Source: Salipaludibacillus sp. LMS25
GTDB lineage: Bacteria > Bacillota > Bacilli > Bacillales > Salisediminibacteriaceae
NCBI RefSeq assembly: GCF_024362805.1
Contig: NZ_CP093299.1
Location: 310,001-374,000, forward strand
Reading direction: 5' to 3'
Length of the DNA stretch: 64,000 nt
Every line of letters begins with the position of its first letter. Position 1 is the first letter of the stretch. The notes below the pieces were generated by a model. The model had not been told where the DNA came from, did no database searches, and saw only the letters and a list, made by a program, of their open reading frames with translations. Shown in pieces: positions 1 to 9,508 of this stretch. The position numbers were made by a program, and so were the translations under genes.

Positions 1-2005
1 CTAGCAATAAACTCACTTTCGTACGCGTACCTTGTCGAATCAAATGATGATGCAGACCTGAAACAGCCAACAATGATGGAATAGCCGCCTTTTCAGTATT
101 AATCCCTCTATCTGAGAGAATCACTAACGTCGCCCCATTATTAACCTGTTCGTCCGCCTCTTTAAACAGCTGATCCATGGCCGATTTTAAGTGTCCTTTC
201 CCGCCTTCTGCCGTGAATAAAATCGGTAAGGTTACAGCTTTAAACCCATCCATGTCTTGCTGTCGCAGTGTTTCAAGCTGATCATTGCGCAACACTGGAC
301 TATCGAGCCAAATATGTCTACAGCTTTGTGAATTCGCGTTAACTAAACTTCCCTCAGCACCGATTGTTGTTCCTACTTGAGTAATTAACTCCTCACGTAT
401 AGCATCAATCGGAGGATTCGTTACTTGAGCAAACAACTGTTTAAAGTAATTATATAAAAGCTGTGGTTTTTTTGACAATACGGCAAGTGGTGAATCGTAC
501 CCCATCGAGCCTACTGGGTCTTTTCCACCCGAAACGAGAGGCTTAATCATTTTATTTAATTCCTCAGTTGTATAACCAAAAGCGAGTTGATGATTAACGA
601 GTTCCTCTTTATCGGTAATCGTTTTAATTTCTTTTTGTTGGGGAAGTTCATCTAAACGGATAAGATTCTCTGAAAGCCATTCGCCGTATGGTTTTTCATT
701 TGCAATTTGTAATTTTATTTCTTCGTCAGGAATGATTTTCCCTTGTTCCAAATCGACCAATAACATTTTGCCTGGCTTTAAACGGTCTTTGTATAACACG
801 TCATCAGAAAAAATATCCAGTGCACCTACTTCAGAACCGAGCACGATCAAGCCATCTTTCGTGACGTAATATCTCGCCGGTCGTAGCCCGTTCCTGTCAA
901 GACAGGCCCCGATTTGCTTACCGTTAGTAAAAGCAACGGCTGCAGGTCCATCCCACGGTTCCATGAGAGTACTGTGATATTCATAAAAAGCGCGCTTGTC
1001 CGGATGGATAGTTGGATCATTTGCCCACGGCTCAGGCATCATCATCATCGCCGTATGAGCAAGGGAACGTCCAGATAAGTGAAGGAATTCAAAAGCATTA
1101 TCGAACATCGAAGAATCACTGCCATCTTTATCAATTACAGGAAGAATCTTGTCTAGATCTTCTTGACTGAAATAGTCAGACTGACAGAGTTGTTCTCTGG
1201 CTCGCATCCAATTCACATTTCCACGTATCGTATTAAACTCACCATTGTGAATGGTGTATCGATTTGGATGTGAACGTTTCCAGCTAGGAAACGTGTTTGT
1301 ACTAAATCGCGAATGGACGAATGCCATAGCTGTTTTAAAGTCTGGGTGGTTTAAATCAATATAAAATGAATCCAATTGTTCCGGGATTAACATGCCTTTA
1401 TACACAACCGTTCTAGTTGACAGGCTAGTAAAGTAAAAATCATTCGTCTCACTATATCGGGCTATTTCAATTTCAGTCCGCTTACGAATAATATACAGAC
1501 GTCTCTCAAAGTCATCTTGATCCTTAATTTTGTCTGAGGGGAGAATAACCACTTGCCTGATATACGGTTTAGTCTTTTTCGCCTCTTTACCTACAAACGA
1601 GTCGTTTACAGGCACCGTACGCCAGCCAAGGATTTTCTGGCCCTCTTCCTCTACAATATTCTCAAAGATTTTTCTGCTTTTTTTCCGGTCTTGATGGTCT
1701 TGTGGAAAAAAGATCATTCCTAAGCCATAATGACCTTCAGAAGGGAGTTCAAGATCCTCTTTATGAAACTGTTTCTCAAAAAAACGATGCGGAATTTGCG
1801 TCAAAATTCCTGCACCGTCACCAGTACTGACATCTGCTGATTGTCCTCCGCGGTGCTCTAAGTTACATAAAATCGTAATCGCATTTTGAACGATATCATG
1901 CGATTTCGTTCCATCAATATGGGCGATCATACCAATACCACAGGCTTCGTGTTCAAAATCTGGGTGGTACAGCCCTTGCGGTAAAGGTGTTCTTGAATGT
2001 TTCAT
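1..2005 (-). CDS. gltB: glutamate synthase large subunit, N-terminal part (cut by window edge)
   Basis: This is the NADPH-glutamate synthase large subunit, which moves the glutamine amide nitrogen to 2-oxoglutarate (it is called gltA in B. subtilis). The frame is open for 668 codons from ATG at 2005 to the window edge; the family is about 1,500 residues long, so only the N-terminal half is present. Reading from the start, a propeptide of 21 residues precedes Cys22 in the motif EACGIGMIAHI, the N-terminal nucleophile of the class II glutaminase domain after cleavage. Further on, EHRGGQSAD, THNGEFNTIRGN and SLAGRSL-type motifs follow the family, and the last visible residues fit the KVSLLL region before the FMN barrel. 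An AGGAGG ribosome binding site lies 9 bases ahead. No frameshift was seen. Confidence 0.95.
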   Translation of the reverse strand, partial: MKHSRTPLPQGLYHPDFEHEACGIGMIAHIDGTKSHDIVQNAITILCNLEHRGGQSADVSTGDGAGILTQIPHRFFEKQFHKEDLELPSEGHYGLGMIFFPQDHQDRKKSRKIFENIVEEEGQKILGWRTVPVNDSFVGKEAKKTKPYIRQVVILPSDKIKDQDDFERRLYIIRKRTEIEIARYSETNDFYFTSLSTRTVVYKGMLIPEQLDSFYIDLNHPDFKTAMAFVHSRFSTNTFPSWKRSHPNRYTIHNGEFNTIRGNVNWMRAREQLCQSDYFSQEDLDKILPVIDKDGSDSSMFDNAFEFLHLSGRSLAHTAMMMMPEPWANDPTIHPDKRAFYEYHSTLMEPWDGPAAVAFTNGKQIGACLDRNGLRPARYYVTKDGLIVLGSEVGALDIFSDDVLYKDRLKPGKMLLVDLEQGKIIPDEEIKLQIANEKPYGEWLSENLIRLDELPQQKEIKTITDKEELVNHQLAFGYTTEELNKMIKPLVSGGKDPVGSMGYDSPLAVLSKKPQLLYNYFKQLFAQVTNPPIDAIREELITQVGTTIGAEGSLVNANSQSCRHIWLDSPVLRNDQLETLRQQDMDGFKAVTLPILFTAEGGKGHLKSAMDQLFKEADEQVNNGATLVILSDRGINTEKAAIPSLLAVSGLHHHLIRQGTRTKVSLLL

Positions 2006-2333
2006 GATAGCGTTCCTCCTTAACTTCAAATCTTCTTATACTACTTGGTTAATAAATCTATCAAACTTTCCTATTTAAAACAAGGTTATGTTGTTTTAAA
2101 TATTTGATAAGTGTATCATGATTTTGTAAAGAATTCTAACTTTACTTATCTGAAAAGTCGATATAAAAATGGATTTAATCTTAATTTATAAGCTTTTTCG
2201 TTTACTAAATTGAAATACTATATTATCATAATTAGCATCAAATTGCTCACTCCTTTACGATTATTCTAAATTTTTATAAAATAACAAAAACTTATGTGCA
2301 AATTATTATTACTCATGATAAGGGTGTCAGTCA
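2006..2333. other. AT-rich intergenic region upstream of gltB
   Basis: This stretch separates the gltB start from the DUF456 pseudogene. It is very AT-rich and must contain the gltB promoter. I see no riboswitch core, no strong inverted repeat with a T-run and no ORF worth reporting. Regulation by a GltC-like activator would be expected from the family, but I could not identify a defined operator. Confidence 0.4.
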
Positions 2334-2923
2334 ATGGCTTTTTTTGTTTGGGTTTTGATCATTTTACTATTTGCAGGTAGTTTCATCGAGTTTGTTTATC
2401 CCGTTATACCAGCTGTTTTAATCGTGTGGTTGGGGGTTTTCGACTGATCAATGATCTCATAATTTCATGGTGGACATGGGGCTTCCTTTCCGTCATCTCC
2501 GTCGGCATTTTTATTGCTGATTTAATTGTCATGACGAAGTATGGCGCCTCCTCACTAGGAAAGCGTGTTGCCACTATTGCCCTTATTGTTGGTAGCTTTA
2601 TCACAAATAACCGTCCGAAAAACGCCCACGTCAAAATAGAGAGCAGAGAAATTTATTTAGGCGGGAGATAACAGACGCTAATGTCCTGATTGACTCAACT
2701 AACAAACAGAGGGAGAAGAACAAAACTCCCACTGATTCATTTTATACTTCTCCTTTTTGGTATTTTTATCTTCCCGTATAAAATCCAAACAAAGCCGCCC
2801 GATGAAACAGTCAGGAGAAGCGGCTATTGGCACATTACTTGGTTTATGTCGATCACCATTGTCAAAGGCGTTGTCCACCTTCTCATCATAGTTATTTTTG
2901 TAATGGATGTTTTTTATTTTTAG
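2334..2923 (+). pseudogene. DUF456 (YqgC-like) membrane protein, disrupted
   Basis: Three pieces in different frames together read like a YqgC-type DUF456 membrane protein. Piece one starts at ATG 2334 (AGGG ribosome binding site 9 bases ahead), reads FVWVLIILLFAGSF and stops after 36 codons. A frameshift near the run of five G bases at about 2430 leads to piece two, WWTWGFLSVISVGIFIADL up to VGSFI. There the coding sequence is cut by a family B repeat (2597-2745). It resumes as LLLFGIFIFP and, after another shift, EAAIGTLLGL, then ends in a hydrophobic C-terminus at 2923. The order matches GSFI-x-PFG-x-IxxP in YqgC. The gene is therefore dead and shows that repeat B entered a coding sequence. 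Confidence 0.65.
2597..2745 (-). repeat. intergenic repeat family B, copy 1 (inserted in DUF456 gene)
   Basis: A near full-length family B copy lies in minus orientation. In the reference orientation the family begins with an ATAAAACG-type end and a CAATCAGTGGG hairpin arm, continues with AATCAGGACATTAGCGTCC and GTTATCTCCCGCC, and ends with CGGACGGTTATCTGTGATAAA. Two hairpins are predicted: CAGTGGGAG with CTCCCACTG, and CGTCCGTTATC...GCC with GGC...TTCGGACG. Both ends carry TTTAT/ATAAA. The element lies between VGSFI and LLLFG of the broken DUF456 gene. Confidence 0.7.
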
Positions 2924-2926
2924 ACG

Positions 2927-3140
2927 ATAGAGCGTTGTAGAAGTTAACGTGCGTAGAAGAGACAAAGAAGGTGTTGTATGATCTTATACTTAAGGCAGAA
3001 GTCGTCTTCTTTGAAGAATTTCTGCTTGGAATCTCACTCAAAGAAAGCCCTCTCTCGTGGTAGGTCCCCCCTGTCCATAATAAGATGACACCCCTTTCAT
3101 ACACAAGCCTCCCTTATGACAAACAACTAAAAAGATGCAA
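2927..3140 (+). other. unexplained remnant downstream of the DUF456 pseudogene
   Basis: A short plus-strand frame (about 2954-3061) reads coherently as KKVLYDLILKAEVVFFEEF and onward to a stop, but it has no good start codon or ribosome binding site. It may be the tail of a decayed gene. I do not recognise it. The rest of the stretch shows no structure. Confidence 0.2.
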
Positions 3141-3142
3141 AA

Positions 3143-3176
3143 AAAAAAGAGACTTAGCCTCTTTTTTTATTCTTCC
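3143..3176 (-). terminator. terminator of the alpha/beta hydrolase gene
   Basis: The reverse strand reads AAAGAG-GCTAAGT-CTCTTT followed by a long T-run. It is a short stem with A-runs on both sides, so it may work in both directions. It lies about 40 bases past the stop of the hydrolase gene at 3216. Confidence 0.65.
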
Positions 3177-3215
3177 TATTAATTTTTCCACCGGACGTCT
3201 ACCCATGACATCTCA

Positions 3216-5462
3216 TTAATTAGACTGATAAAAGCCAACATTATCCATCATCAACTTTCCAGGCCCCTCCAAAAAATGAAATGTTATTGTTGTCACATCT
3301 TCAAGCTTTATATCAGGTGCTTGTTCATAAAAAGCGTCAAGCGGCAGTTCATAGTTTTGAAAAACAGGTTCAACAGCTTCTTCATATTTTCCTTCACGCA
3401 TAATTTCATCAAACCAAGGGTTAATCGTATATTGCGTAAAAATCGATGGCTGAATACTTTTAAACTGATCCATAGCAACACGAGTCGATGAACCATCACT
3501 CGTCTCTAACACCACTTCCACTCGAGGTACTTGAGAGAAATCATGTGCATCCTCATCAAAGTCTCGATCCATATTAGCTAATGACACAATCATTGATTCG
3601 AAGTTATGATTACTTAACGTCTCTCGTAAATTTTCATCTAGCGACATCACGTAGCTGGCATTATCTTCCCATTCAAATACCATTCCTTTAGATCTTTTAG
3701 TATTTCCAGTTCGATTGACAGCTGATTCTATCTCCCAGCTTTCAAAGCCTATTCCTTCGGCTATAATATATTGAGAGAGAACGGTTTTGTTATTACTTTC
3801 ATTGTAATCAACAAGAGGATAAAAATTAGCATCCTCGTATCTCGTTACGTATTGCGTATTAGGAAGCCAATCTTTTCCGTATCTGGCATCTTTAAAAAGA
3901 GGCTTGTATTGATCATTCCCATTTAACGTCGTTTCGAGAAAGGCTGATATATACACTTTTGCCACCTCTCGTTGTTCTTCTGCTGGCATGAGTTGCTGTC
4001 TATTTAAAAACAGTCCTCCTGGTAATCGCATGTCCATCCGTCCCCAGTCAGTGTTAAATTGACTGTGATTTGCTTCGGCGATATACACACCTGCTTTAAA
4101 GAAGTCAGGCCCTTCTTGTATAGCCACTCTGCTGTATTGCCGATCGCCGTGATAGTTGTGGACATCGCCATCTCGGGCACCATGTAAGGTCAAATATGAG
4201 ACGTTCGTTGGTTCCGCACGCATATCGTCCACTTGTGTATCTGTGGGAGCGATAGCAATGACAGATTTCACATCAATCGTTTCCATTCCTGCCACTGATT
4301 CATCATCGCTAAACCATCGTTCATAATCTGCTACCATTGCGACAGCTTGCCCACCACGTGAATGCCCTATAAGTGATACTCGCTGCATATCAACCTTTTC
4401 AAAGAAAGGATTATTAGCTGTCCCATTAAATCGTTGAATTTCCAGTAAGTGCTTCATTAATATCCAAGCGCGTAATGTCATATCTTCATTTGGAATCCCT
4501 GTCCAATTTGAATAGTTCAAAAAATTTTGGTCAACTGATACAGCAATATATCCTCTACTTGCAAGAAGCTCTCCTAAATAGCCGTACCCAGCATCAGAAA
4601 AATACTCCATACTATGGTTACCGTGTACGATAAGAACAAGAGGAAAGGTTCCTTCACCTTCCGGCATCCAAACCCGACCGTTTAATGGCAAAGCGGTTTC
4701 ATCAAATCCCCAGAAAAACTCTCGATAGTTTTTCCATTCATTAATAAATTGAGAGGCATCCACTGATTCAGAAACGATGTCTACCTCTTTATTAAAGGTA
4801 TCTCGATGCTTATCCTCACCATTTCCGTATGAAAAGCTTTTAAATGAATAACTCCCTTCTTCTGCTGGATTAGGGACGACTAAAGGTGTAATATAGTCAT
4901 TTTCATTGAATGTGGGGTGAACACTATTATACTCAATTGTTGGAGACCAAAGAAAAATGACTAGAATATAGGCTAGTGGAAAAATGATTAGTGTGAATTT
5001 CTTAGGTGTTGACCAGTTTTTATGAGACACTATCATTAATATAAGGCCCAAGCACAAGGCGGCTCCCATCCATACAGCTGTTATAACCCCTGAGAATAAC
5101 GTACTTAAGTTGGCCTCTGATAGAATATAATACGTTATGGCACTACTATAAAATAATGCGGCAAGCAATAATCGAGGTAGAGGCACATAGAAAAGGGCCA
5201 GCAAAAAACCGCCTGCAAATGTCACTGTTAAAAACACAATTGTATGTAGAAGCGTATAAACAATTAAGTCTATTATCATCCCAAACCCAGAAGGTGTTCC
5301 TAACCCTCCTATTATGAGTGATATACTTGACATAATCCATAATGCTACAAGTATGTATGTGACTTTTTTGTCATAAGCTGCTGTTTTCACACCTCTACGC
5401 TTTAACCACTTAAAGACACGTCGAACTATGTTTTCTCGTTTTTGTTCACTCTCTATTAACAT
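3216..5462 (-). CDS. membrane-anchored alpha/beta hydrolase
   Basis: The 748-residue protein has two parts. Residues about 33-180 hold roughly five hydrophobic segments, forming an N-terminal membrane domain. Residues about 230-530 form an alpha/beta-hydrolase domain: LVLIVHGNHS gives the beta-strand and oxyanion region, GHSRGG is the nucleophile elbow with the catalytic Ser, DTQVDD and HGARDGD supply acid candidates, and EANHSQF holds the likely catalytic His. About 220 further residues at the C-terminus (VEVVLETSDGSS and after) look like a beta-rich domain. The substrate cannot be named; poly-ester, lipid or cutinase-like esters are possible from the fold. The start is ATG with a GAGGAGAA-type ribosome binding site. 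It is a single-gene unit with its own terminator. Confidence 0.85.
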   Translation of the reverse strand: MLIESEQKRENIVRRVFKWLKRRGVKTAAYDKKVTYILVALWIMSSISLIIGGLGTPSGFGMIIDLIVYTLLHTIVFLTVTFAGGFLLALFYVPLPRLLLAALFYSSAITYYILSEANLSTLFSGVITAVWMGAALCLGLILMIVSHKNWSTPKKFTLIIFPLAYILVIFLWSPTIEYNSVHPTFNENDYITPLVVPNPAEEGSYSFKSFSYGNGEDKHRDTFNKEVDIVSESVDASQFINEWKNYREFFWGFDETALPLNGRVWMPEGEGTFPLVLIVHGNHSMEYFSDAGYGYLGELLASRGYIAVSVDQNFLNYSNWTGIPNEDMTLRAWILMKHLLEIQRFNGTANNPFFEKVDMQRVSLIGHSRGGQAVAMVADYERWFSDDESVAGMETIDVKSVIAIAPTDTQVDDMRAEPTNVSYLTLHGARDGDVHNYHGDRQYSRVAIQEGPDFFKAGVYIAEANHSQFNTDWGRMDMRLPGGLFLNRQQLMPAEEQREVAKVYISAFLETTLNGNDQYKPLFKDARYGKDWLPNTQYVTRYEDANFYPLVDYNESNNKTVLSQYIIAEGIGFESWEIESAVNRTGNTKRSKGMVFEWEDNASYVMSLDENLRETLSNHNFESMIVSLANMDRDFDEDAHDFSQVPRVEVVLETSDGSSTRVAMDQFKSIQPSIFTQYTINPWFDEIMREGKYEEAVEPVFQNYELPLDAFYEQAPDIKLEDVTTITFHFLEGPGKLMMDNVGFYQSN

Positions 5463-5610
5463 GCTTTTCTCCTCACAAACGGCTAGTTATTCAGTCCTTT
5501 TAGACTGGTTTATTTCTCTCTTTTGATAGAAACATATACTTGTCTGATTTAACATTATAACAAACCTATTCTCTATCCTACAGTTACAACCTTCTTTTTT
5601 TAAAGAAAAA

Positions 5611-5767
5611 ATAAAGCTAAGCTTCAATCAGTGGGCGTTTTCCTTCATCCCCCACTGATTGTTCGTTTAACTTATGGGACCTTTAGGGGCTGTTTACCCC
5701 CACCTAAACGTTTCGATCTTCTTAAGTTTTGAGGTGGGGTTTTACTACCCCTTAAGAATGGGATAAA
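5611..5767 (+). repeat. intergenic repeat family A, copy 1
   Basis: This is a full family A copy. The consensus order is ATAAAGCTAAGCTTCAATCAG, then a hairpin GTGGGAG...CCCCCAC with CAATCAG/CTGATTG outer arms, a spacer GTTCGTTTAACTTATGGGACC, then a long hairpin in which GGGGCAGT, CCCCCACCT and AAACTT pair with AAGTTT, AGGTGGGGG and ACTGCCCC, and an end TTAAGAGTGGGATAAA. Copy 1 keeps all parts, with small compensating changes (GGGGCTGT with ACTACCCC). It is joined directly to a family B copy. Confidence 0.85.
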
Positions 5768-5922
5768 ACGTCCCTACAATCAGGGGGCGTTTCGTTCTCC
5801 ACCCACTATTGGTAGGTGAGTGAATCAGGACATTAGCGTCCGTTATCTCCCGTCTTAATTGATTTAGCTCCCCTCTCTATTTTCAGGCCGGAGTCTTTCG
5901 GACGGTTAGCTGTGATATAAAT
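5763..5922 (+). repeat. intergenic repeat family B, copy 2
   Basis: This is a full-length copy in reference orientation, sharing its first ATAAA with the end of family A copy 1. It contains AATCAGGACATTAGCGTCCG, TTATCTCCCG, and the end CGGACGGTTAGCTGTGATA. The A-B tandem suggests the two families are mobilised or maintained together. Confidence 0.8.
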
Positions 5923-6044
5923 GATTATGTACTACTCTCATAAAGGGTTAGTTGTTATTTTTGACTACGTCTTGTTCCATCATAACTCCTTCCTTTTAAA
6001 GGAAAATAAGAGACATTTTATCATTCGCAGGAAAAAGCTAGAAA

Positions 6045-6165
6045 ACTCGTTTCAGCATACTGAAACATCGAGAAATCAGATGGCGTCCCGACACCACCTG
6101 ATTAAAAGTTCCCACCTACGCTACAGTTAAGGCGGGGATTATAACCTTAAATCATTTAAGGATTA
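6045..6165 (+). repeat. intergenic repeat family C, copy 1
   Basis: This copy begins with ACTCGTTTCAGCATACTGAAAC, a perfect GTTTCAG hairpin, followed by ATCGAGAAATCAGATGG and a second paired region ending in ATAACCTTAAATCATTTAAG. The same order occurs at 21449-21565. It lies next to the A-B tandem just downstream of the GH18 gene's stop. Confidence 0.6.
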
Positions 6166-7452
6166 AACACGCTTATTAATATCAAAGTTAGCTTCAAGAA
6201 GAAGCCAATTCTGTGGAAAATCCCATCCTAAAACCCAATAGTACACGCCTTTTAAACCAAATTCCTTAACTAAATTAAATTTTGCTTGAACCGTTCTAGC
6301 ATCCTCAAACCATACTTCATGTTGATTCCCTTCGTCATCTACATACGTAAAGAAAGGAGATTGTGCCTGTTCATCGAATTCAATCGCAGCATTAAAGGTG
6401 GCAGCTAATCGAATAGCTTCTTGATGATCGATAGCCCTCGCCCTTGTAACTCCTTCTTCAAATGGAAGTGTCCAATCATAGCCGTACAATGGCATGCCTA
6501 ACATGATTTTATCATTGGGCATGACGGAAACTGCATACTCAATAACCCGTCTAACTTCATTAACAGGTGCAACAGCTCTAGGAGGTCCCCCTGTCCATCC
6601 CCACTCATATGTCATTAAAAAAACAAAGTCAGCTACTTCTCCATGAAAAGCATAGTCATGCCCTTCATACAGAACGCCAGGCATATTTGGTTCCACTTTT
6701 GGTGCAAGAGCGCTCGAGAGAAATAGTCCTTTTTCTGCTAATCTATCACGCGCCTTTAACATCAATTGATTATACTGTTCTCGATTTATCTCACCTAAGT
6801 ATTCTAAGTCAAAATCCAATCCTAAATACCCTTTTTCCTCCATGATCTCCAGTGCTTCATCTAACAATCTATCTTGTAATGCGTCATTTTGAAGAACAGC
6901 CGTAGCTAGCTCTGTACTAAAGCCACTATCTTGAATATTTGTGATTACCATCAAAGGCACAATATCTTGCTCGTACGCCGCATTAATAAGGGGCTGATCA
7001 TCTAAAGGCGTTAAAGTCCCATCCTCATTTAATTCATAACTGAAGATCTGTAAAAATGTTAAATAGGGCCCTGTACGTTGAATAATAGGTACAGATTCTT
7101 CACCTGTAATGGCCAGATCCACATATGCCCCTACATCTATCGCCGGCTTTTGTCTATACGTGTCCGGGAGAAAGACTCTCGCTTCCGTCTGTTCAAAAGG
7201 ACTTCTCACTACTTGACCTAGTGGAATAATATCTGTTACGGGGAGTTGATGCTTTTCACTCAATTGCCATAAATTTTCCCCTGGCTGTAACACATGGTAC
7301 CTACCTAACACGGGGATAACCACTGCCTGCCCTACAACTAATTGCGCATCTATCTCAATGTCGTTAGCTGCTGCAATATTTTCATAAGCGACTGCATAAG
7401 TTTGCGCTATTGAATATAAGGAATCTCCCGGAGAAATCACATGAATATCCAA
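6163..7452 (-). CDS. sleL: spore peptidoglycan N-acetylglucosaminidase, LysM-GH18 (SleL/YaaH type)
   Basis: The protein cleaves N-acetylglucosaminyl bonds in cortex peptidoglycan or its fragments during germination, as the SleL/YaaH family does. Two LysM domains fill residues 1-95 (HVISPGDSLYSIAQTY and YHVLQPGENLWQLSE). A GH18 TIM barrel follows from about 105 to 425. The catalytic motif is GLDFDLEYL, with Glu as acid and the DxDxE spacing. Further family motifs are FVFLMTYEWGW, IMLGMPLYGYDW and GVYYWVLGWDFPQNW near the C-terminus. There is no signal peptide, which is usual for this family because LysM proteins of the coat are made in the mother cell. The length of 429 is typical. The start ATG follows GAGGAGGATGG. 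It stands alone on the minus strand. Confidence 0.9.
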   Translation of the reverse strand: MDIHVISPGDSLYSIAQTYAVAYENIAAANDIEIDAQLVVGQAVVIPVLGRYHVLQPGENLWQLSEKHQLPVTDIIPLGQVVRSPFEQTEARVFLPDTYRQKPAIDVGAYVDLAITGEESVPIIQRTGPYLTFLQIFSYELNEDGTLTPLDDQPLINAAYEQDIVPLMVITNIQDSGFSTELATAVLQNDALQDRLLDEALEIMEEKGYLGLDFDLEYLGEINREQYNQLMLKARDRLAEKGLFLSSALAPKVEPNMPGVLYEGHDYAFHGEVADFVFLMTYEWGWTGGPPRAVAPVNEVRRVIEYAVSVMPNDKIMLGMPLYGYDWTLPFEEGVTRARAIDHQEAIRLAATFNAAIEFDEQAQSPFFTYVDDEGNQHEVWFEDARTVQAKFNLVKEFGLKGVYYWVLGWDFPQNWLLLEANFDINKRV

Positions 7453-7618
7453 ACGTCCATCCTCCTCATGGCTCTTATATGTTCTCTAAATTATATTCTG
7501 CCTATCAACAATGTATGTGACCTTTCATCAAAATTGTCATCTAAATCTAACCTTTCTCATCCTGTTAAACCTTTTGTTTCCTCGCTGTTCTTAAGAAAGG
7601 CCGTCTAGCAGAATAGAC

Positions 7619-7777
7619 ATAAAACGAACCTTCAATCAGTGGGAGTTTCCCTTCTTCCCCCACTGATTGTTCGTTTAACTTATGAGACCTTTAGGGGCAG
7701 TTTATCCCCCATCTAAACTACTCGACCTTCTTAAGTTTTGAGGTGGGGGTTTTACTGCCCCTTAAGAGTGGGATAAA
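7619..7777 (+). repeat. intergenic repeat family A, copy 2
   Basis: Full-length copy with the CAATCAGTGGGAG...CCCCCACTGATTG hairpin and the long GGGGCAGT...ACTGCCCC hairpin. It lies between two minus-strand cell-wall genes, about 170 bases upstream of the GH18 gene start. The first bases (ATAAAACGAACC) resemble the family B end rather than ATAAAGCTAAGC. Confidence 0.85.
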
Positions 7778-7951
7778 TTATAATCGCCATCCTGATGTTT
7801 ACGTTCTTTAAAAATAAGGAAAGATTTAAATAGGCATGAACTTCTACATAAGTTAAGCATTATTTACTATGTTGAACCAATCATCAGCTAACTAAATTTC
7901 CTTAACACGTTATGTAACACTAATTTGCCAAAGAAATTGGATAACGAATAA

Positions 7952-7980
7952 AAAACAGTACAGGTTTCCCTGCACTGTCA
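7952..7980 (-). terminator. terminator of the CwlO-type gene
   Basis: On the reverse strand ACAGTGCAGG-GAAA-CCTGTACTGT is followed by TTTTTTATT. It lies about 10 bases past the endopeptidase stop and is a strong rho-independent terminator. Confidence 0.85.
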
Positions 7981-7989
7981 TGCTTTCAT

Positions 7990-9360
7990 TTATTGTACTC
8001 GCACTACGCGACCCTTGAAATTGTCCGCCCAGTAACCACTGGTCATACTAGCAATAGCTACACCAGTTGAACTCTGTGATCCAATGAACTGTCCGCCTCC
8101 TAAGTAAATACCTACGTGTCCGTTCTCTCTTCCATTAATATCAAAGAAAACAAGGTCTCCAGGTTTCATCTCGCTAGTAGATACTCGGCGCCCAACGTTT
8201 ACCAGACTTTGAGTTGAAGCTGGTAAGCTAATACCTACTTGAGAGTAGGACCATGCGACAAAAGCTGAACAATCAAACCGTCCGTTTGCGATATCGTAAG
8301 AATTTCTTCCTCCCCCAAATACGTATGTGGAATTACCGATATATTTCTTACCGACTTCTGTCACACTACCGCCACCGCCGGTACTTCCTCCATTGCCACT
8401 ATTACCGCCACTTGTTGAACCTGTAGAGGCTGAACTTGAGTTAGAGTTAGAGTTAGAGTTAGAGCTGCTGGAGTTAGAACTAGAGTTAGAGTTAGAGCTA
8501 TTAGATGACTCATTACTGCTACTTGAATTATTGTCCTCAGCTGATGCTTGAGCGGCCTCTTCTTGAGCGGCTTCTTGAGCTTCTCTTTCCTCTCGTTGAC
8601 GCTGGCGCTCTGCATCAATGCGAGCTTGAATATCCGCTTGTTCCGATCGTAAGTTCTCATCTTCCTCCAACAAGCTAGCCATCATATTTTCAGTTTCTGC
8701 TTCTTTAGCTTTCAACTCGTCCTTTAAACGGTCATTTCCTTCTTGTTGTTCTTCAAGGTATTGGTGCATACCTTCCATTTCCACTTGTAACTCATTCAAG
8801 CTATCAAGTGTCTCTTGCAGTTCTGCTTGACTTTCTTCTAATTTTTGTTGACTTTCTTCTAATTCCTCAATAATTTCATTGTCAGCTTGAGCGATTTTAT
8901 TTACAGTGAAAACACGGCTGACGAAATCACTGAAGCTTTCCGAACCAAGAACTACTTCTAAATAACGCGTGTTCCCACCATTTTTTTGGTAAGCGCTGGC
9001 ACGTTCTTTTAATAATTCAAAACGCTCTTCTATACCTTTTTCGAGGTCCTCAATTTCCGCTTCTAATTCAGCAATAGCTGTTTCTTTCTCTTCCATTTCT
9101 TCTTCTGTCTCATCCATCTTAGCTTTATTATCTTGAATCGCTTCTTCTGTGCGATCAATTTGCCCATTGATTTCTTCAATTTCATCTAAAATATCAGCAA
9201 GTTCTTGTTCTGCTTCTGAAAGGTTTGATTGAATCTCCTCACGTTGCTCTTGAATTTCTTCTTGCTCATTCTCTAAATTTGTAGCTTCAACCATTCCTGT
9301 TGGAAAAATTAATAAACTGCTCATTCCCACCACAAACGATAATCCCATTACTCTTTTCAT
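7990..9360 (-). CDS. cwlO: peptidoglycan DL-endopeptidase, CwlO type (NlpC/P60)
   Basis: This secreted enzyme cuts the D-Glu-meso-Dpm bond of peptidoglycan stem peptides for cell elongation. Residues 1-26 are a Sec signal peptide. Residues about 27-270 are a coiled coil rich in Glu and Gln, as in CwlO and PcsB, which is thought to bind FtsEX. Residues about 275-330 are a Ser/Asn/Gly linker encoded by short tandem repeats. The NlpC/P60 domain (about 335-456) shows DCSAFVAW with the catalytic Cys, GHVGIY with the catalytic His, and FIGSQSSTGVAI, where Gln takes the third polar position, as in some PgdS/LytF-like members. The length of 456 matches CwlO. A consensus promoter with a WalR-like repeat lies upstream. 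Confidence 0.9.
   Translation of the reverse strand: MKRVMGLSFVVGMSSLLIFPTGMVEATNLENEQEEIQEQREEIQSNLSEAEQELADILDEIEEINGQIDRTEEAIQDNKAKMDETEEEMEEKETAIAELEAEIEDLEKGIEERFELLKERASAYQKNGGNTRYLEVVLGSESFSDFVSRVFTVNKIAQADNEIIEELEESQQKLEESQAELQETLDSLNELQVEMEGMHQYLEEQQEGNDRLKDELKAKEAETENMMASLLEEDENLRSEQADIQARIDAERQRQREEREAQEAAQEEAAQASAEDNNSSSSNESSNSSNSNSSSNSSSSNSNSNSNSSSASTGSTSGGNSGNGGSTGGGGSVTEVGKKYIGNSTYVFGGGRNSYDIANGRFDCSAFVAWSYSQVGISLPASTQSLVNVGRRVSTSEMKPGDLVFFDINGRENGHVGIYLGGGQFIGSQSSTGVAIASMTSGYWADNFKGRVVRVQ
8407..8530 (-). repeat. Ser/Asn linker microsatellite in cwlO
   Basis: The linker is encoded by repeated AACTCT/AACTCTAGT-like hexamers on the coding strand, giving runs of Ser-Asn. Such tracts expand and contract by slippage in steps that keep frame. 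Antisense frames across it are open only because of the repeat. Confidence 0.6.
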
Positions 9361-9508
9361 AAAAAATACCCCTCTTCCTCATAGATAACTTATCGGCTAA
9401 TTATGTATTTTTCTTTCTGCAACTATAAAATGTCATATAAATTGTTTTACTAGATTATAAGTATTATGAACCACAAATAGAATATTAGCATTCTTAAATC
9501 ACAGAAAG

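Noticed and set aside
8327..8551. Glu-Leu repeat frame opposite the cwlO linker
   Set aside because: It is the antisense of the Ser/Asn microsatellite and has no start signal.
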